The translations under genes were made by a program, and so were the position numbers. A stretch of DNA of 64,000 nucleotides, taken from the NCBI GenBank assembly GCA_963718195.1, contig CAVQYQ010000003.1, positions 372,001-436,000 on the forward strand, written 5' to 3'. This document shows positions 33,129 to 41,714 of this stretch, piece by piece (within the stretch, counting starts at the first letter, position 1; each line of letters begins with the position of its first letter). Source of the stretch: MADRE3 sp963718195. Its GTDB lineage: Bacteria > Desulfobacterota > Desulfobulbia > Desulfobulbales > Desulfocapsaceae. A model generated the notes under the pieces. That model searched no databases, was not told the origin of the DNA, and saw nothing but the letters and a program-made list of their open reading frames with translations.

Positions 33129-33990
33129 AATTTCTATCGAGAAGCGTCACCTGATCCCTATCGAGAGGCTGCGAGCTTGCCAGGTAGAGCCCCAGAATTT
33201 TATCCTGATCAGTAAAATAGCAGAATTTTCCCCAGTGATGGATTTTTTTTCTCTTGATGGCCCAGAGCAGCCGGTCGCCGAGGGACGGGGAAGAGTTCAT
33301 CACCAGGGTGTTATTGTCGATGACGGTGCAATTTTCGGGGTCACCCCCATTAAAATGAGCAAACAGATTCTTAAACGTAGAGCGCTCAAGATGTTTTGAT
33401 GCGGTTGCAAGTCTACAGAGTTTAAGATCAGAGCCCCTGCTCTTAAAATGAAACTGGGTCAAACCCAATGAGAATGAGTAACGATCGAGTGTGAAGTGCT
33501 GGGGCAGTAAAAAGGTCAAATCATCAATCGACCAGCTACTGTTCTGTTCATCTTCCATACAGCAGTTGAAGGTTTTAAAAAAGCAGAGAAGACTTTTGGC
33601 TGAACTGGGTGTGATATTGAAAAACTGGAATAAAATGAGTGTGCCGCTGTTTCTGCAGGTGATGACAGCACCACTCGGATCAGCCAGTCCATCAAGACTA
33701 AAAGCACTGACTTCAAAATGGGGGGGGAGTGGTTGCAGAAACTGTGGGGATTCTATTATCTGCGGTCTCTTCTTGGTTTCCTTGTGCAACTGGGACAGGA
33801 TGAATTCAGCGTGACTTTTCTTTGATGGATGGTGCCCCTTTTTCTGCCAGCGAAATTCGAGAAACGGCTGAAGCGCTTGTTCGATGATCAGGTGGCAATT
33901 TCCCTTGACGGTAACATCCCAGTCCTGAGGCAGATGAAAATGTATACCATTCCAGCCGACCGGCTTGACTGCGTGGGAATCGTAGGCCAT
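33112..33990 (-). CDS. Protein of unknown family in the ABC/PqqD operon
   Basis: A 292-residue protein that I do not recognise. It has no signal peptide or membrane segment. It opens with a recognisable stretch, GWNGIHFHLPQDWDVTVKGN, followed by LEFRWQKKGHH. A similar block, WSIDDLTFLLPQHFTLDRYSF, occurs midway near residues 162-182, so the protein may contain two related beta-rich halves. Cysteines and aromatic residues are frequent. The stop overlaps the PqqD gene, and its start is 4 bp after the upstream secreted-protein gene, so it is part of the same operon. A cytosolic partner of PqqD is a reasonable guess. Confidence 0.72.
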   Translation of the reverse strand: MAYDSHAVKPVGWNGIHFHLPQDWDVTVKGNCHLIIEQALQPFLEFRWQKKGHHPSKKSHAEFILSQLHKETKKRPQIIESPQFLQPLPPHFEVSAFSLDGLADPSGAVITCRNSGTLILFQFFNITPSSAKSLLCFFKTFNCCMEDEQNSSWSIDDLTFLLPQHFTLDRYSFSLGLTQFHFKSRGSDLKLCRLATASKHLERSTFKNLFAHFNGGDPENCTVIDNNTLVMNSSPSLGDRLLWAIKRKKIHHWGKFCYFTDQDKILGLYLASSQPLDRDQVTLLDRNYGFVQ

Positions 33991-33994
33991 TGAA

Positions 33995-34597
33995 CTAACG
34001 GGGAATCATGTATTCCCAGTTTTTCTCCTTACGTTCAAGAATTTGCTCCTTCTGCTCTGCGCTTTTATTTATCTCGCATTGCTCAATAAAGCAGAGCTGT
34101 TCCTCTTTTTCCCGTTGCGGGTAATAGAGTTTGACAATATTGCCAATGTTTTGATTATGATTTTTTAAATTGTGCTGGAGAATGAGATTAACAGTGCGGT
34201 TTTCCTCATCGTTAAAGACCCATTTCCATTTTGAAAGAATACCAAAGGCGTCTCCACCCCAGGTGGTTGGCTTGCCGAATTTATCCTTATATCTTCTGAG
34301 GAGTTGATCAAAGAAAGCTTTACTCGAGTCCTCATATTTCATTGAAATTCTAACAATTTCTCCTGGATAGGCGCATATTCCGTAGGAGATAATACCTTTA
34401 CGGAAACCATGCCAGTCTGTTACCACGACCTCTTTGAGGTAATTGGAGTATTCGATATCTGAATACTCGGTTATATCTTCACCGAGACGGAATCCAGCGA
34501 TTTCCCGAGGTATTTCAGTTGAATAGGCGCCCCCTGTAATCAGGACAAGCTGGAGCAGGGTTGTAACAATTACTGTCCGTAAAACCATAATATTCAT
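33995..34597 (-). CDS. Secreted protein of unknown family
   Basis: A 200-residue protein with a signal peptide (about 1-26, VLRTVIVTTLLQLVLITGGAYS). The mature part has no family I know. It includes IAGFRLGEDITEYSD near its start, then FFDQLLRRYKDKFGKPTTWGGDAFGILSKWKWVF, a central block seen in periplasmic proteins of unknown role. The tail is rich in Lys and Glu. Two cysteines near 167 and 172 (CFIEQC) may pair. The ATG overlaps the stop of the cyclic-nucleotide-binding gene by ATGA (34594-34597), so it is coupled to it. It is likely a periplasmic part of the operon's system. Confidence 0.75.
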   Translation of the reverse strand: MNIMVLRTVIVTTLLQLVLITGGAYSTEIPREIAGFRLGEDITEYSDIEYSNYLKEVVVTDWHGFRKGIISYGICAYPGEIVRISMKYEDSSKAFFDQLLRRYKDKFGKPTTWGGDAFGILSKWKWVFNDEENRTVNLILQHNLKNHNQNIGNIVKLYYPQREKEEQLCFIEQCEINKSAEQKEQILERKEKNWEYMIPR

Positions 34598-35127
34598 ATT
34601 ATTACTTCTGTTGGCTGCCAGCCATCTGACAGAAACTGATCCAGCATATGGGTAGTCTGGCTCTCAAGCCGTTTTACGCGAATCTGAATTATCCGTTCAG
34701 TGAGTTTGTCCTTATGCTCCGGAAATTTTTCAATTACCTTATGAAATGCGGTCTGATCAATTATTATGACCTCAGCTTCATGCACGGCCCGGGCATTAAA
34801 GAACCATTCAAACTCAGCAAGCAGTGCAAGTTCACCAAAAACCGAACCTTGCTGCAATTGCTGGAGTACAATTTCTTTCCCCCTGTGGTGGACGGTAATT
34901 TCAACGGTACCACGAATCAGGATAAATGCCTGGTTAGCCTTTTTTCGCTGTTCGATAAGGTAGGCACCAGGCTGAAATAGCCGATGGCTTGACAGGTAGG
35001 CCAGGAGTTTGACGACATCGTGATGCACACCTGAAAAAATCTCTGATTGTCTCAGTAGGTTAAAGTCTGAGGATAGTCGGCAGCTCTCCTGATTTACGTA
35101 TTTATCGACTGTCATTGACGAGGTCAT
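34594..35127 (-). CDS. Cyclic-nucleotide-binding domain protein
   Basis: From the ATG at 35127 (AAAGGA 7 bases upstream) this is a 177-residue protein with one CNB domain and no HTH. The domain runs from LLRQSEIFSGVHHDVVKLLAYLSS to ADVIIID-like EAEVIIIDQTAF. The phosphate-binding cassette is GSVFGELALLAEFEWFFNARA, where the usual Arg-Ser/Thr-Ala reads FNARA. It ends with a helical stretch. Location is cytoplasmic. The start lies inside the 3' end of the ABC exporter gene, and the stop overlaps the next gene. In some peptide-export systems a CNB domain is part of the ABC protein, so it may regulate the exporter. Confidence 0.87.
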   Translation of the reverse strand: MTSSMTVDKYVNQESCRLSSDFNLLRQSEIFSGVHHDVVKLLAYLSSHRLFQPGAYLIEQRKKANQAFILIRGTVEITVHHRGKEIVLQQLQQGSVFGELALLAEFEWFFNARAVHEAEVIIIDQTAFHKVIEKFPEHKDKLTERIIQIRVKRLESQTTHMLDQFLSDGWQPTEVII

Positions 35128-37657
35128 AGAGGATTCCTTTTTGGTCGAGCAGGTCAGTATAAGATCCTGACTCGACAATCTTTCCATCTTTCATAACAAT
35201 AATATGGTCATATCCTGAAATCATGTCAAGGCGATGAACCACTGAGATAACGGTGGTGTTTCCTTTGAGGCGGGTGTCGATATAACGCTGTATTCGTGCC
35301 TGGGAACTGTTGTCGAGGCTGGCTGTTGCCTCATCGAGAACAAGAATAGGGCTCTTTTTCAGCAGGGCTCGTGCCAGGGCTATTTTCTGTTTTTGTCCGC
35401 CCGAAAGATTATCTCCCTTGCTGCCCACATGAAAATCGAGACCGATATCCATGATGTCATCAAGCAGCCCCTGTTGCTCAAACTCTTCAGCAGCAATTTT
35501 TCCAAGCCTGTCACGGATGAGGTCCCGGTCAATGATCGTACCGAAAAGGATATTATCACCCAGAGAGTGTGAGTTCAGGTATTGGTTAATACAAAATGGC
35601 GTAAACTCAGGACTCGAAGGTGACTGTTTTTCCAGGTATGGTTTGATTTCCAACTGGATATTGCCGTTTGAGCACTGGTCAAGATCGACGCCGGCAACCT
35701 GCTGGAGAAAGGCTCTGCGGGCCAGCATAATCTTCTGCTCAAGAGCGGTGGTGATTGTTGTGATCTTGTGAATTCCGGGGGTGAAACGGAGAGCCAGCAG
35801 CAGGAATCGATCTCGTTCTGTCTTCTTCAGATTTTTCAGCGACGTCCGCTGGGCTTTTCTGGTCAGTGCTTCATATTCCTGGAAGGTTTCGGGGTTCATC
35901 GGACTTCCCTGGAAGAAGAACGGGTCGTTCTGGAAATCCCCGAGAAACTCAATGGTGGCAGTGGCGATTCCTTCACCGAGTTCGGTCAACGGATTCTCCA
36001 GGTCGATCTCCTTGAGAAAACGCCTGAACTCTTTATTGTCTATAAGTTTTCTGTTCCTGAACGCCCCGCCATAACTGCCGAATATGATGTTTTTTGCCAC
36101 AGGTAAATATTGTTGAAATTCTGAAGCATTATAAAATTCAATTGCCTGGGAAAACTCTTCTTTTAATTTTTCCTGGATGATCTGGCGCATGTGCATGAAA
36201 CTGCTGATCATCGGTTCGGCCCGTTTGGGCGGAATTACTGAACGAAGACCCCACCGGATGACATCTTCTGCCAGGCCGACCTCCTTGACCATCTCTATAA
36301 TCTCCTGGCGGTCGGGAAGGTTCTCCGTGAGTTTATTGAGATAAAGCGTGTCGCAGGAGTAGAGCAGGTTGTCGCGAACAGATCCGGTAAAGATAAACGG
36401 GTGCTGCGAAACAGTGCTTATATTGAGCGCCACTTCAAGCTTACTCAGATCATTGATCTCATGACCGCCAATTTTTAAAGAACCAGAAGTGGATTTGAGC
36501 AACTGACCGATGAGCAGGCTGAGGGTCGATTTTCCAGAGCCGGAAAAACCGATGAGCGCCAGATGCTGTCCTGGCTCCAGTCGAAAAGAGACATTGTTGA
36601 GCAGCTGGATTGATTCGGATATATTGTAGTTGATATTGCTCACCTCAATTGTGCCGGGAAGCTGTTGGGGCGTTCTTCCCGGGGCCTCGAGGAGGAAGTC
36701 TGGCGAGTAGTCGAGCAGTTCCATGATCTGCCTGTACCGAACCTTGGCATCCTGATAGGTCTGATAATATTCAATCACCTCTTTCCACGGATCATAGACC
36801 TTTTCATAAGCGGAAAGAAAGGCGACCAGGGCACCAATGGTAAACTCACCGTTGATCGCAAGATACCCGCCGACAAGAAATAACAGGAATGGACCAATAC
36901 TCTGGAACAGATTGTTACTGAACTTGATTCCATATTTTATCACCGACAATTTTACCGTGACCTTGTAGAGGCGTTTGATCAAACGGCTGAGCTTGTTGTT
37001 CTCAAGGAGGTAGCTGGCATTTGCCTGGACTTCATGTATTCCGCTCACGGATTCGTTCACCAGGCTCGTTATCTGTCTGTTTGTAAATACGCGTTTGCGG
37101 TTATACCTGTTATACCATCGTTGCAAAAGCGGAATGATTGTCAGTTCGAACGGATAGATGATCATACTGAGCAGCCCGAGAGTCGGATTGAGATAGATCA
37201 TGAATCCGATAAAGGTAATAAAGGTCAAGACGGTAGCGATCGGTACGGCGACAGCATTGCCAAGAAATTGTGCGATGGCGTTGAGTTCCGCTGTCACGGA
37301 AGAAATTATCATACCGGCCTGTGTGCGGTGGAAAAAAGGCAGGGGGAGTTGCAGGATATGCTGAAAGATCTCCTTGCGCATATCGATGAGGATCTTCTGG
37401 CCAAGGACCGCCTGCATCGTATATATCAGGTACTTCAGGAGCCCGGCAATAAGGACCGCTCCCATGTAGAGCCCACAGTAGAGATAGAGCTTATCAAGCA
37501 TCTTCAGGTTAATGGCGACGTTGATAATCTTCCGCTGCATTTCCAGTGGAAAAATCCTGAAAAACAGGCTGACCAGAATGACCATCAGCAGAACGAACTG
37601 TAGACCCCTGAAACGTCTGAGCACCCAGTAAAAAAGTGGTCGTTCTGTAAGTCGCAT
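35102..37657 (-). CDS. ABC exporter with large insertion in its ATPase domain
   Basis: An 851-residue half-transporter. The N-terminal 310 residues are a six-span exporter domain. The ATPase domain has Walker A GFSGSGKST (370-378), the Q-loop Gln418, LSGGQ (751-755), Walker B ILVLDEA (771-777) and H-loop His808. About 260 residues are inserted between the Q-loop and the signature. The segment that normally follows the Q-loop once (xxNIxFG) appears three times: SVRDNLLY near 426, AKNIIFG near 521 and SLGDNILFG near 698. All ATPase motifs are intact, so it should be active as a dimer. The substrate is unknown. It is 80 bp downstream of the OPT-like genes and overlaps the CNB gene. Confidence 0.92.
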   Translation of the reverse strand: MRLTERPLFYWVLRRFRGLQFVLLMVILVSLFFRIFPLEMQRKIINVAINLKMLDKLYLYCGLYMGAVLIAGLLKYLIYTMQAVLGQKILIDMRKEIFQHILQLPLPFFHRTQAGMIISSVTAELNAIAQFLGNAVAVPIATVLTFITFIGFMIYLNPTLGLLSMIIYPFELTIIPLLQRWYNRYNRKRVFTNRQITSLVNESVSGIHEVQANASYLLENNKLSRLIKRLYKVTVKLSVIKYGIKFSNNLFQSIGPFLLFLVGGYLAINGEFTIGALVAFLSAYEKVYDPWKEVIEYYQTYQDAKVRYRQIMELLDYSPDFLLEAPGRTPQQLPGTIEVSNINYNISESIQLLNNVSFRLEPGQHLALIGFSGSGKSTLSLLIGQLLKSTSGSLKIGGHEINDLSKLEVALNISTVSQHPFIFTGSVRDNLLYSCDTLYLNKLTENLPDRQEIIEMVKEVGLAEDVIRWGLRSVIPPKRAEPMISSFMHMRQIIQEKLKEEFSQAIEFYNASEFQQYLPVAKNIIFGSYGGAFRNRKLIDNKEFRRFLKEIDLENPLTELGEGIATATIEFLGDFQNDPFFFQGSPMNPETFQEYEALTRKAQRTSLKNLKKTERDRFLLLALRFTPGIHKITTITTALEQKIMLARRAFLQQVAGVDLDQCSNGNIQLEIKPYLEKQSPSSPEFTPFCINQYLNSHSLGDNILFGTIIDRDLIRDRLGKIAAEEFEQQGLLDDIMDIGLDFHVGSKGDNLSGGQKQKIALARALLKKSPILVLDEATASLDNSSQARIQRYIDTRLKGNTTVISVVHRLDMISGYDHIIVMKDGKIVESGSYTDLLDQKGILYDLVNDSR

Positions 37658-37737
37658 GATTGTCTTCTGGTCTCTGGTGGTTGGTCAGCTGGTACGCATT
37701 TTCGTTAGTCTGGATTAATCATCATCCAGTTCTTTTC

Positions 37738-39696
37738 TCAGTAGGCCAAATAATTAAGGGATTTCATGATCAGCGCAAATCCCATTGCAAACATGCCGGT
37801 GAGACCCATTCCACAAGAAAAACCCGCCAGAAGAACCGGTGCATATTGCCGCCACATGGGGCCGTAACGCTTGAAGAAGAAGTATCTGCCAAGCAGCGCG
37901 CCGGCTACCTCTAGTACGAGACCGTGCGGTGTTGACTGGCCAAGTCCCCTGACAATGCCATAGATCAGGAGAACCGGTAGCCCAAAAAGGCTGAGAATGA
38001 AATAGGCGAGCAGGCCGAAGCCGAGCCCTGAGGCCACTGTCGTGCCATTAAGCGCCTGATAGAAAAGGGAGTTTCCTTCCAGAGTAGAGGTCTGCATCAA
38101 CAATGTGTTGAGTGCCTGGAGATGCCAGAGCTCCTGGGCATACGGGTAGCTTGACGAGGGTATCGGGGCCAGCCGCCAGATAAACTGGGAGAACAACAGG
38201 CTGGCAACCATCACAATCGGAAAAACGACAATCTCCGCTTTAATAATCCCCCGGATGGAGGTTCCGGTTAACTCGATCTGTCTGAATTGTACTGTTGCTT
38301 CACCGTAATTGTGAATCGGTATGGGGGCATACCAGATTTCGATACCCTGGTAGCCGAAAAAACGGGCCCCAGCGATAAAACTCGCTTCCCTGACAAGAGG
38401 CAGACTGACAAACTGACCGGCGATTCCTTCCATTCGCGCTGTGATATAGGAGATAACAGGTGTATAAATGAAGCCGTAGGCAAGGAAAAATATCCATGGA
38501 AATGATGGTACCAGCCAGACACAGAGAGCAACATAGGCAAGTGTTGAAAAAACGTAAATTGCTATTGATATCCAGAAATTGAAATCGCCCCTTCCGGCCG
38601 GTGGTTCGAACAGATCTTTCCATGTCCCCCGGTCGCTTGAAGATTCACGTATCGATCTAACAACGGACCAGATGCCAATAACTCCGATCGCCAGACCGAG
38701 GCCGATACCAAAACTCATGTAGAAATCAAAATTATTGGCAAAGACGGTATCAACCGTCGCCATGCCGGGATGCCACCGGTGCAGAATTCCCTGGGCGTAA
38801 AGAATCGGGTTAAGTATGATGGTAATGATAAGTCCGATCAAACCGCCAATAACCGCCCAGAACGGTAGGACCATGCCAATGAAAACAAGGCCAAGGTCGA
38901 GCTGCAGACCGGTTGCGACAGCCGGCAGGATCTCTTCGGTGTGGCTGGTGAGTTCTATCCAGGGAATGGGGATCAAGCGGATCTGTTCGGTAAAGATCAG
39001 TCCAGAGGCAATGGGCAGCAGCACATAAATCGCCCCAAAGCCAAGACCGATCACCCCTCCTATGGAGAATACCCGCCACTTCCAGCTCTCTTTTTTTTCT
39101 TCGGCTGATTCAGCAAGTGCCATGGTGCCGAGAGCGGCGACAGGGGCCATCGGAAAGGGCAGCTTTTCAACGTCTGAGGTTATCCGGTAGAGCGCATAAC
39201 CAAGACCGAAATGATCGATACGCTGAATAATCTGGGAGCCGACCAGCAACAGGATTGGAACCATCCAGTCCCGATGAAAAAAGGTGCGCTCAAGCATTGA
39301 CATTGAGTCTGTTCCGGGAGCTACCCAGGTCGGAATGTATTCGGTCAGACCAAGCATCTTGGCCGCATCAGACTGCACCAGATACTGATTCCAGAGCAGG
39401 CCCGAAAAGGGGGAGGCAAGGGCGGCTCCAGCCATATAGTAGAGCAGAAAAATTTCCTGCTGCTTGAGGTCGGAATGGGCTCGCTTGGCAATTTCAGCAA
39501 ACAAAATGATTGTCACCCAGCGGGCGGCCGGCCCGATTCCCTGGCCAATTACAAGCTGCAGGTACATGGAGCCAGGCATCATGAGAAAACCGATAAAGAT
39601 CGCGCCAATGATCGTTTTCCAGTCAAATCCTTCCTCAAAGTGATCTGGAGGCGGTAAGAGATCCCGGTATTCTTTTAGTTCTTTATCATCATACAT
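37738..39696 (-). CDS. OPT-like multi-spanning membrane protein (second of pair)
   Basis: A 652-residue integral membrane protein with about 15 hydrophobic segments. The sequence pattern, with FDWKTIIGAIFIGFLMMPGSMYLQLVIG and a repeated GGLIGLIITIILNPILYAQG-like loop, is that of oligopeptide-transporter (OPT) superfamily relatives in Deltaproteobacteria and Planctomycetes. A loop with MAPVAALGTMALAES may line the transport path. No enzymatic motif is seen. The start is 4 bp after the stop of the companion gene, so the two are probably made together and may form one complex. The substrate is unknown; peptides or metal chelates are typical for OPT. Assignment to OPT is by pattern only. Confidence 0.72.
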   Translation of the reverse strand: MYDDKELKEYRDLLPPPDHFEEGFDWKTIIGAIFIGFLMMPGSMYLQLVIGQGIGPAARWVTIILFAEIAKRAHSDLKQQEIFLLYYMAGAALASPFSGLLWNQYLVQSDAAKMLGLTEYIPTWVAPGTDSMSMLERTFFHRDWMVPILLLVGSQIIQRIDHFGLGYALYRITSDVEKLPFPMAPVAALGTMALAESAEEKKESWKWRVFSIGGVIGLGFGAIYVLLPIASGLIFTEQIRLIPIPWIELTSHTEEILPAVATGLQLDLGLVFIGMVLPFWAVIGGLIGLIITIILNPILYAQGILHRWHPGMATVDTVFANNFDFYMSFGIGLGLAIGVIGIWSVVRSIRESSSDRGTWKDLFEPPAGRGDFNFWISIAIYVFSTLAYVALCVWLVPSFPWIFFLAYGFIYTPVISYITARMEGIAGQFVSLPLVREASFIAGARFFGYQGIEIWYAPIPIHNYGEATVQFRQIELTGTSIRGIIKAEIVVFPIVMVASLLFSQFIWRLAPIPSSSYPYAQELWHLQALNTLLMQTSTLEGNSLFYQALNGTTVASGLGFGLLAYFILSLFGLPVLLIYGIVRGLGQSTPHGLVLEVAGALLGRYFFFKRYGPMWRQYAPVLLAGFSCGMGLTGMFAMGFALIMKSLNYLAY

Positions 39697-39700
39697 ACTG

Positions 39701-41704
39701 TTAATCCGGTAGCACCATATAGCTTATATAGCTGAATTGACCGACAATAGCCCAGATCCCGCCCATCAGCAGGTCACCAATTATCATGCCAATGAAAAAA
39801 AACTGCATTTTCCTGAAAAGAGCGACCCCACCATATTTCATACATACCGCATTGAAAAGCCAGCCAAGGAAAAAACTTACCCAGAGAATACGCATGGCCG
39901 AACTGTAGGCGGTAAGGTAGCCAATCGGATGAATCGGCCACCAGTATATCCGTTGATAACACAAGACCAGAATGAGCATCACGGCCAGACCGATTACCAT
40001 AAACAGGTAGACACCGTCACCGGTTGGCAGGGGATTGACGATCATCCGATAGGCATTCTCGTAAACATTTAATGTCGTGCGGTTGGCCCACTCCAAATCT
40101 AGTTCACGGATTCCAAAACGATAGCACAGGGTCATCATGGCCAGGATCGAGCAGAATACGGAAACACCCAGGGTGAGCAGCAATGAGGAGAAGAGCAGTA
40201 TCGGGGTTCCCCGTCCAAAGTGAATTTTTTTGGCATGAAGCAATGTGGGCATTAACGACTCACGCAGGTCGACGAAGAGCATTTTCTGACTGACAGCAGA
40301 GAGTAAGCCATTTGCCCCGGCAAACATCTTTGTTCCAAACAGGCTGGAAATGCCGTCCATCGGTGCAGCCGTCAGGGTAAAATATGCCAGTCCGCCCTGA
40401 CAGATGATCCGGGTGGCGACCAGCGTGATCATCATAAAGGCACAGACCAGCAGCGAGGCCGTGGCAATGGACATGCCCTGCCAGACAAACCAGGCCGTCA
40501 GCAGGGTCATGCCAAGGATGAAGCCCCAGAAAGAAAGCCTGACGTCAAACCACTCGGTAACATCTTCTCTGGGTGGCTGGAGGCCTAACGATTGCCGGGT
40601 TACTTCGTAAAGATGGTGACGGGCAAGCCAGGCGAGGAACAGGAAGAAAACACCATAGGCGCCGATCATCTGCATTTCTTCGGGCCTTGTCAGGGTCGGG
40701 CCGAAGGTAATTCCCAGTTCAGAGGCGGGAATAGCATATCCCATCATGTTAAGTATCCCGTAAAGCAGGCCAACGGCGAGAAAAAAGAACCAGAAAGAAA
40801 ATGAAATCTGTCTGGAGGTCAGGAAGGCAAAGCCGATAAAAACAGGGTAGAGATAGATTTTCAGCTTGTAAAAGCCTGAGAGCAGTCCTTCCTTGGGGAA
40901 GTATGAGCCAGCCAGGATTAATGTCGGCAATTGGGGGATAGACGGGTAATAGAGATTCAAGCCGTTAACGAGATGGAGGCAGATTGGGATGGAAAGTCCA
41001 ACCAGCAGGAACCTGTTTCGGAGTAATCCTCCAAGGCCACCTGAATCGATCGAGTAACTAATGAGCTGTGGAACCTTGAGCAGTGGAAAATTTAACCGTT
41101 CATTAAAGATCCACTGCCTGGAGATGAGATTGATCATGAACAGCATGACCAGATAACAGAGCAGAATAAAGAATCCCCACTGGAGAAGCGGCAGGACCCA
41201 GGCCTGCCAGGGAATTGACCTGGCGACTTCGAACCATCCCATATTACGTCCGCCCTCCAGTCCGTTATAGAGCAGTTCGATGGCGTCTCTATCTGTTGGC
41301 ATCAGGGAGCTGGGCAGCAGTGGCTGGAAGGTTTCCAGCCACTGGTTGCTAACGGTTGCAAAATGCACCGGAGCGGTCAAATTTATCAAAAACGTTCTGG
41401 CAAGCCCTGTATAGGCAATTCCAGAGCCGATCACCATCTGGATCCAGATGATCAGCAGTTCTGAGCCGTTGAGTAATGTGCGGCGCCTGAATACCCATGA
41501 CAGCAGAGAAACGAGGATACCAATGACAAGGAAGACGAAGAACGGTGCCAGGGGAAAATGACCTCCACCGAGCGGGGTCGCCTTGTGATAAATGTTGTTC
41601 AACGGTGTCACCAGGCAGATCACAGCAGCCAGAACGATGCCGATTAACGGTGCGCGGACTCTTATTCTGCTGGTAACTGAACCGGGTTCTATCGTCTCTG
41701 TCAT
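39701..41704 (-). CDS. DUF6785/DUF6784-type OPT-like membrane protein (first of pair)
   Basis: A 667-residue protein with about 14 hydrophobic segments and no signal peptide. The C-terminal block RIYWWPIHPIGYLTAYSSAMRILW and the end FFFIGMIIGDLLMGGIWAIVGQ match the DUF6784-type region. The N-terminal block with VTPLNNIYHKATPLGGGHFPLAPFF matches the DUF6785-type region. Families of this kind are grouped with OPT transporters and have no proven function. The charged N-terminus is short. It is 10 bp downstream of the giant FtsX fusion gene and 4 bp upstream of the second OPT-like gene, so it is in the operon. Transport across the inner membrane is the natural guess. Confidence 0.75.
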   Translation of the reverse strand: MTETIEPGSVTSRIRVRAPLIGIVLAAVICLVTPLNNIYHKATPLGGGHFPLAPFFVFLVIGILVSLLSWVFRRRTLLNGSELLIIWIQMVIGSGIAYTGLARTFLINLTAPVHFATVSNQWLETFQPLLPSSLMPTDRDAIELLYNGLEGGRNMGWFEVARSIPWQAWVLPLLQWGFFILLCYLVMLFMINLISRQWIFNERLNFPLLKVPQLISYSIDSGGLGGLLRNRFLLVGLSIPICLHLVNGLNLYYPSIPQLPTLILAGSYFPKEGLLSGFYKLKIYLYPVFIGFAFLTSRQISFSFWFFFLAVGLLYGILNMMGYAIPASELGITFGPTLTRPEEMQMIGAYGVFFLFLAWLARHHLYEVTRQSLGLQPPREDVTEWFDVRLSFWGFILGMTLLTAWFVWQGMSIATASLLVCAFMMITLVATRIICQGGLAYFTLTAAPMDGISSLFGTKMFAGANGLLSAVSQKMLFVDLRESLMPTLLHAKKIHFGRGTPILLFSSLLLTLGVSVFCSILAMMTLCYRFGIRELDLEWANRTTLNVYENAYRMIVNPLPTGDGVYLFMVIGLAVMLILVLCYQRIYWWPIHPIGYLTAYSSAMRILWVSFFLGWLFNAVCMKYGGVALFRKMQFFFIGMIIGDLLMGGIWAIVGQFSYISYMVLPD

Positions 41705-41714
41705 GTGTATGCTC

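Noticed and set aside
37034..37603. Plus-strand frame of 189 codons inside the ABC exporter
   Set aside because: It lies wholly antisense to the well-supported transmembrane domain and shows no domain or ribosome-binding site.
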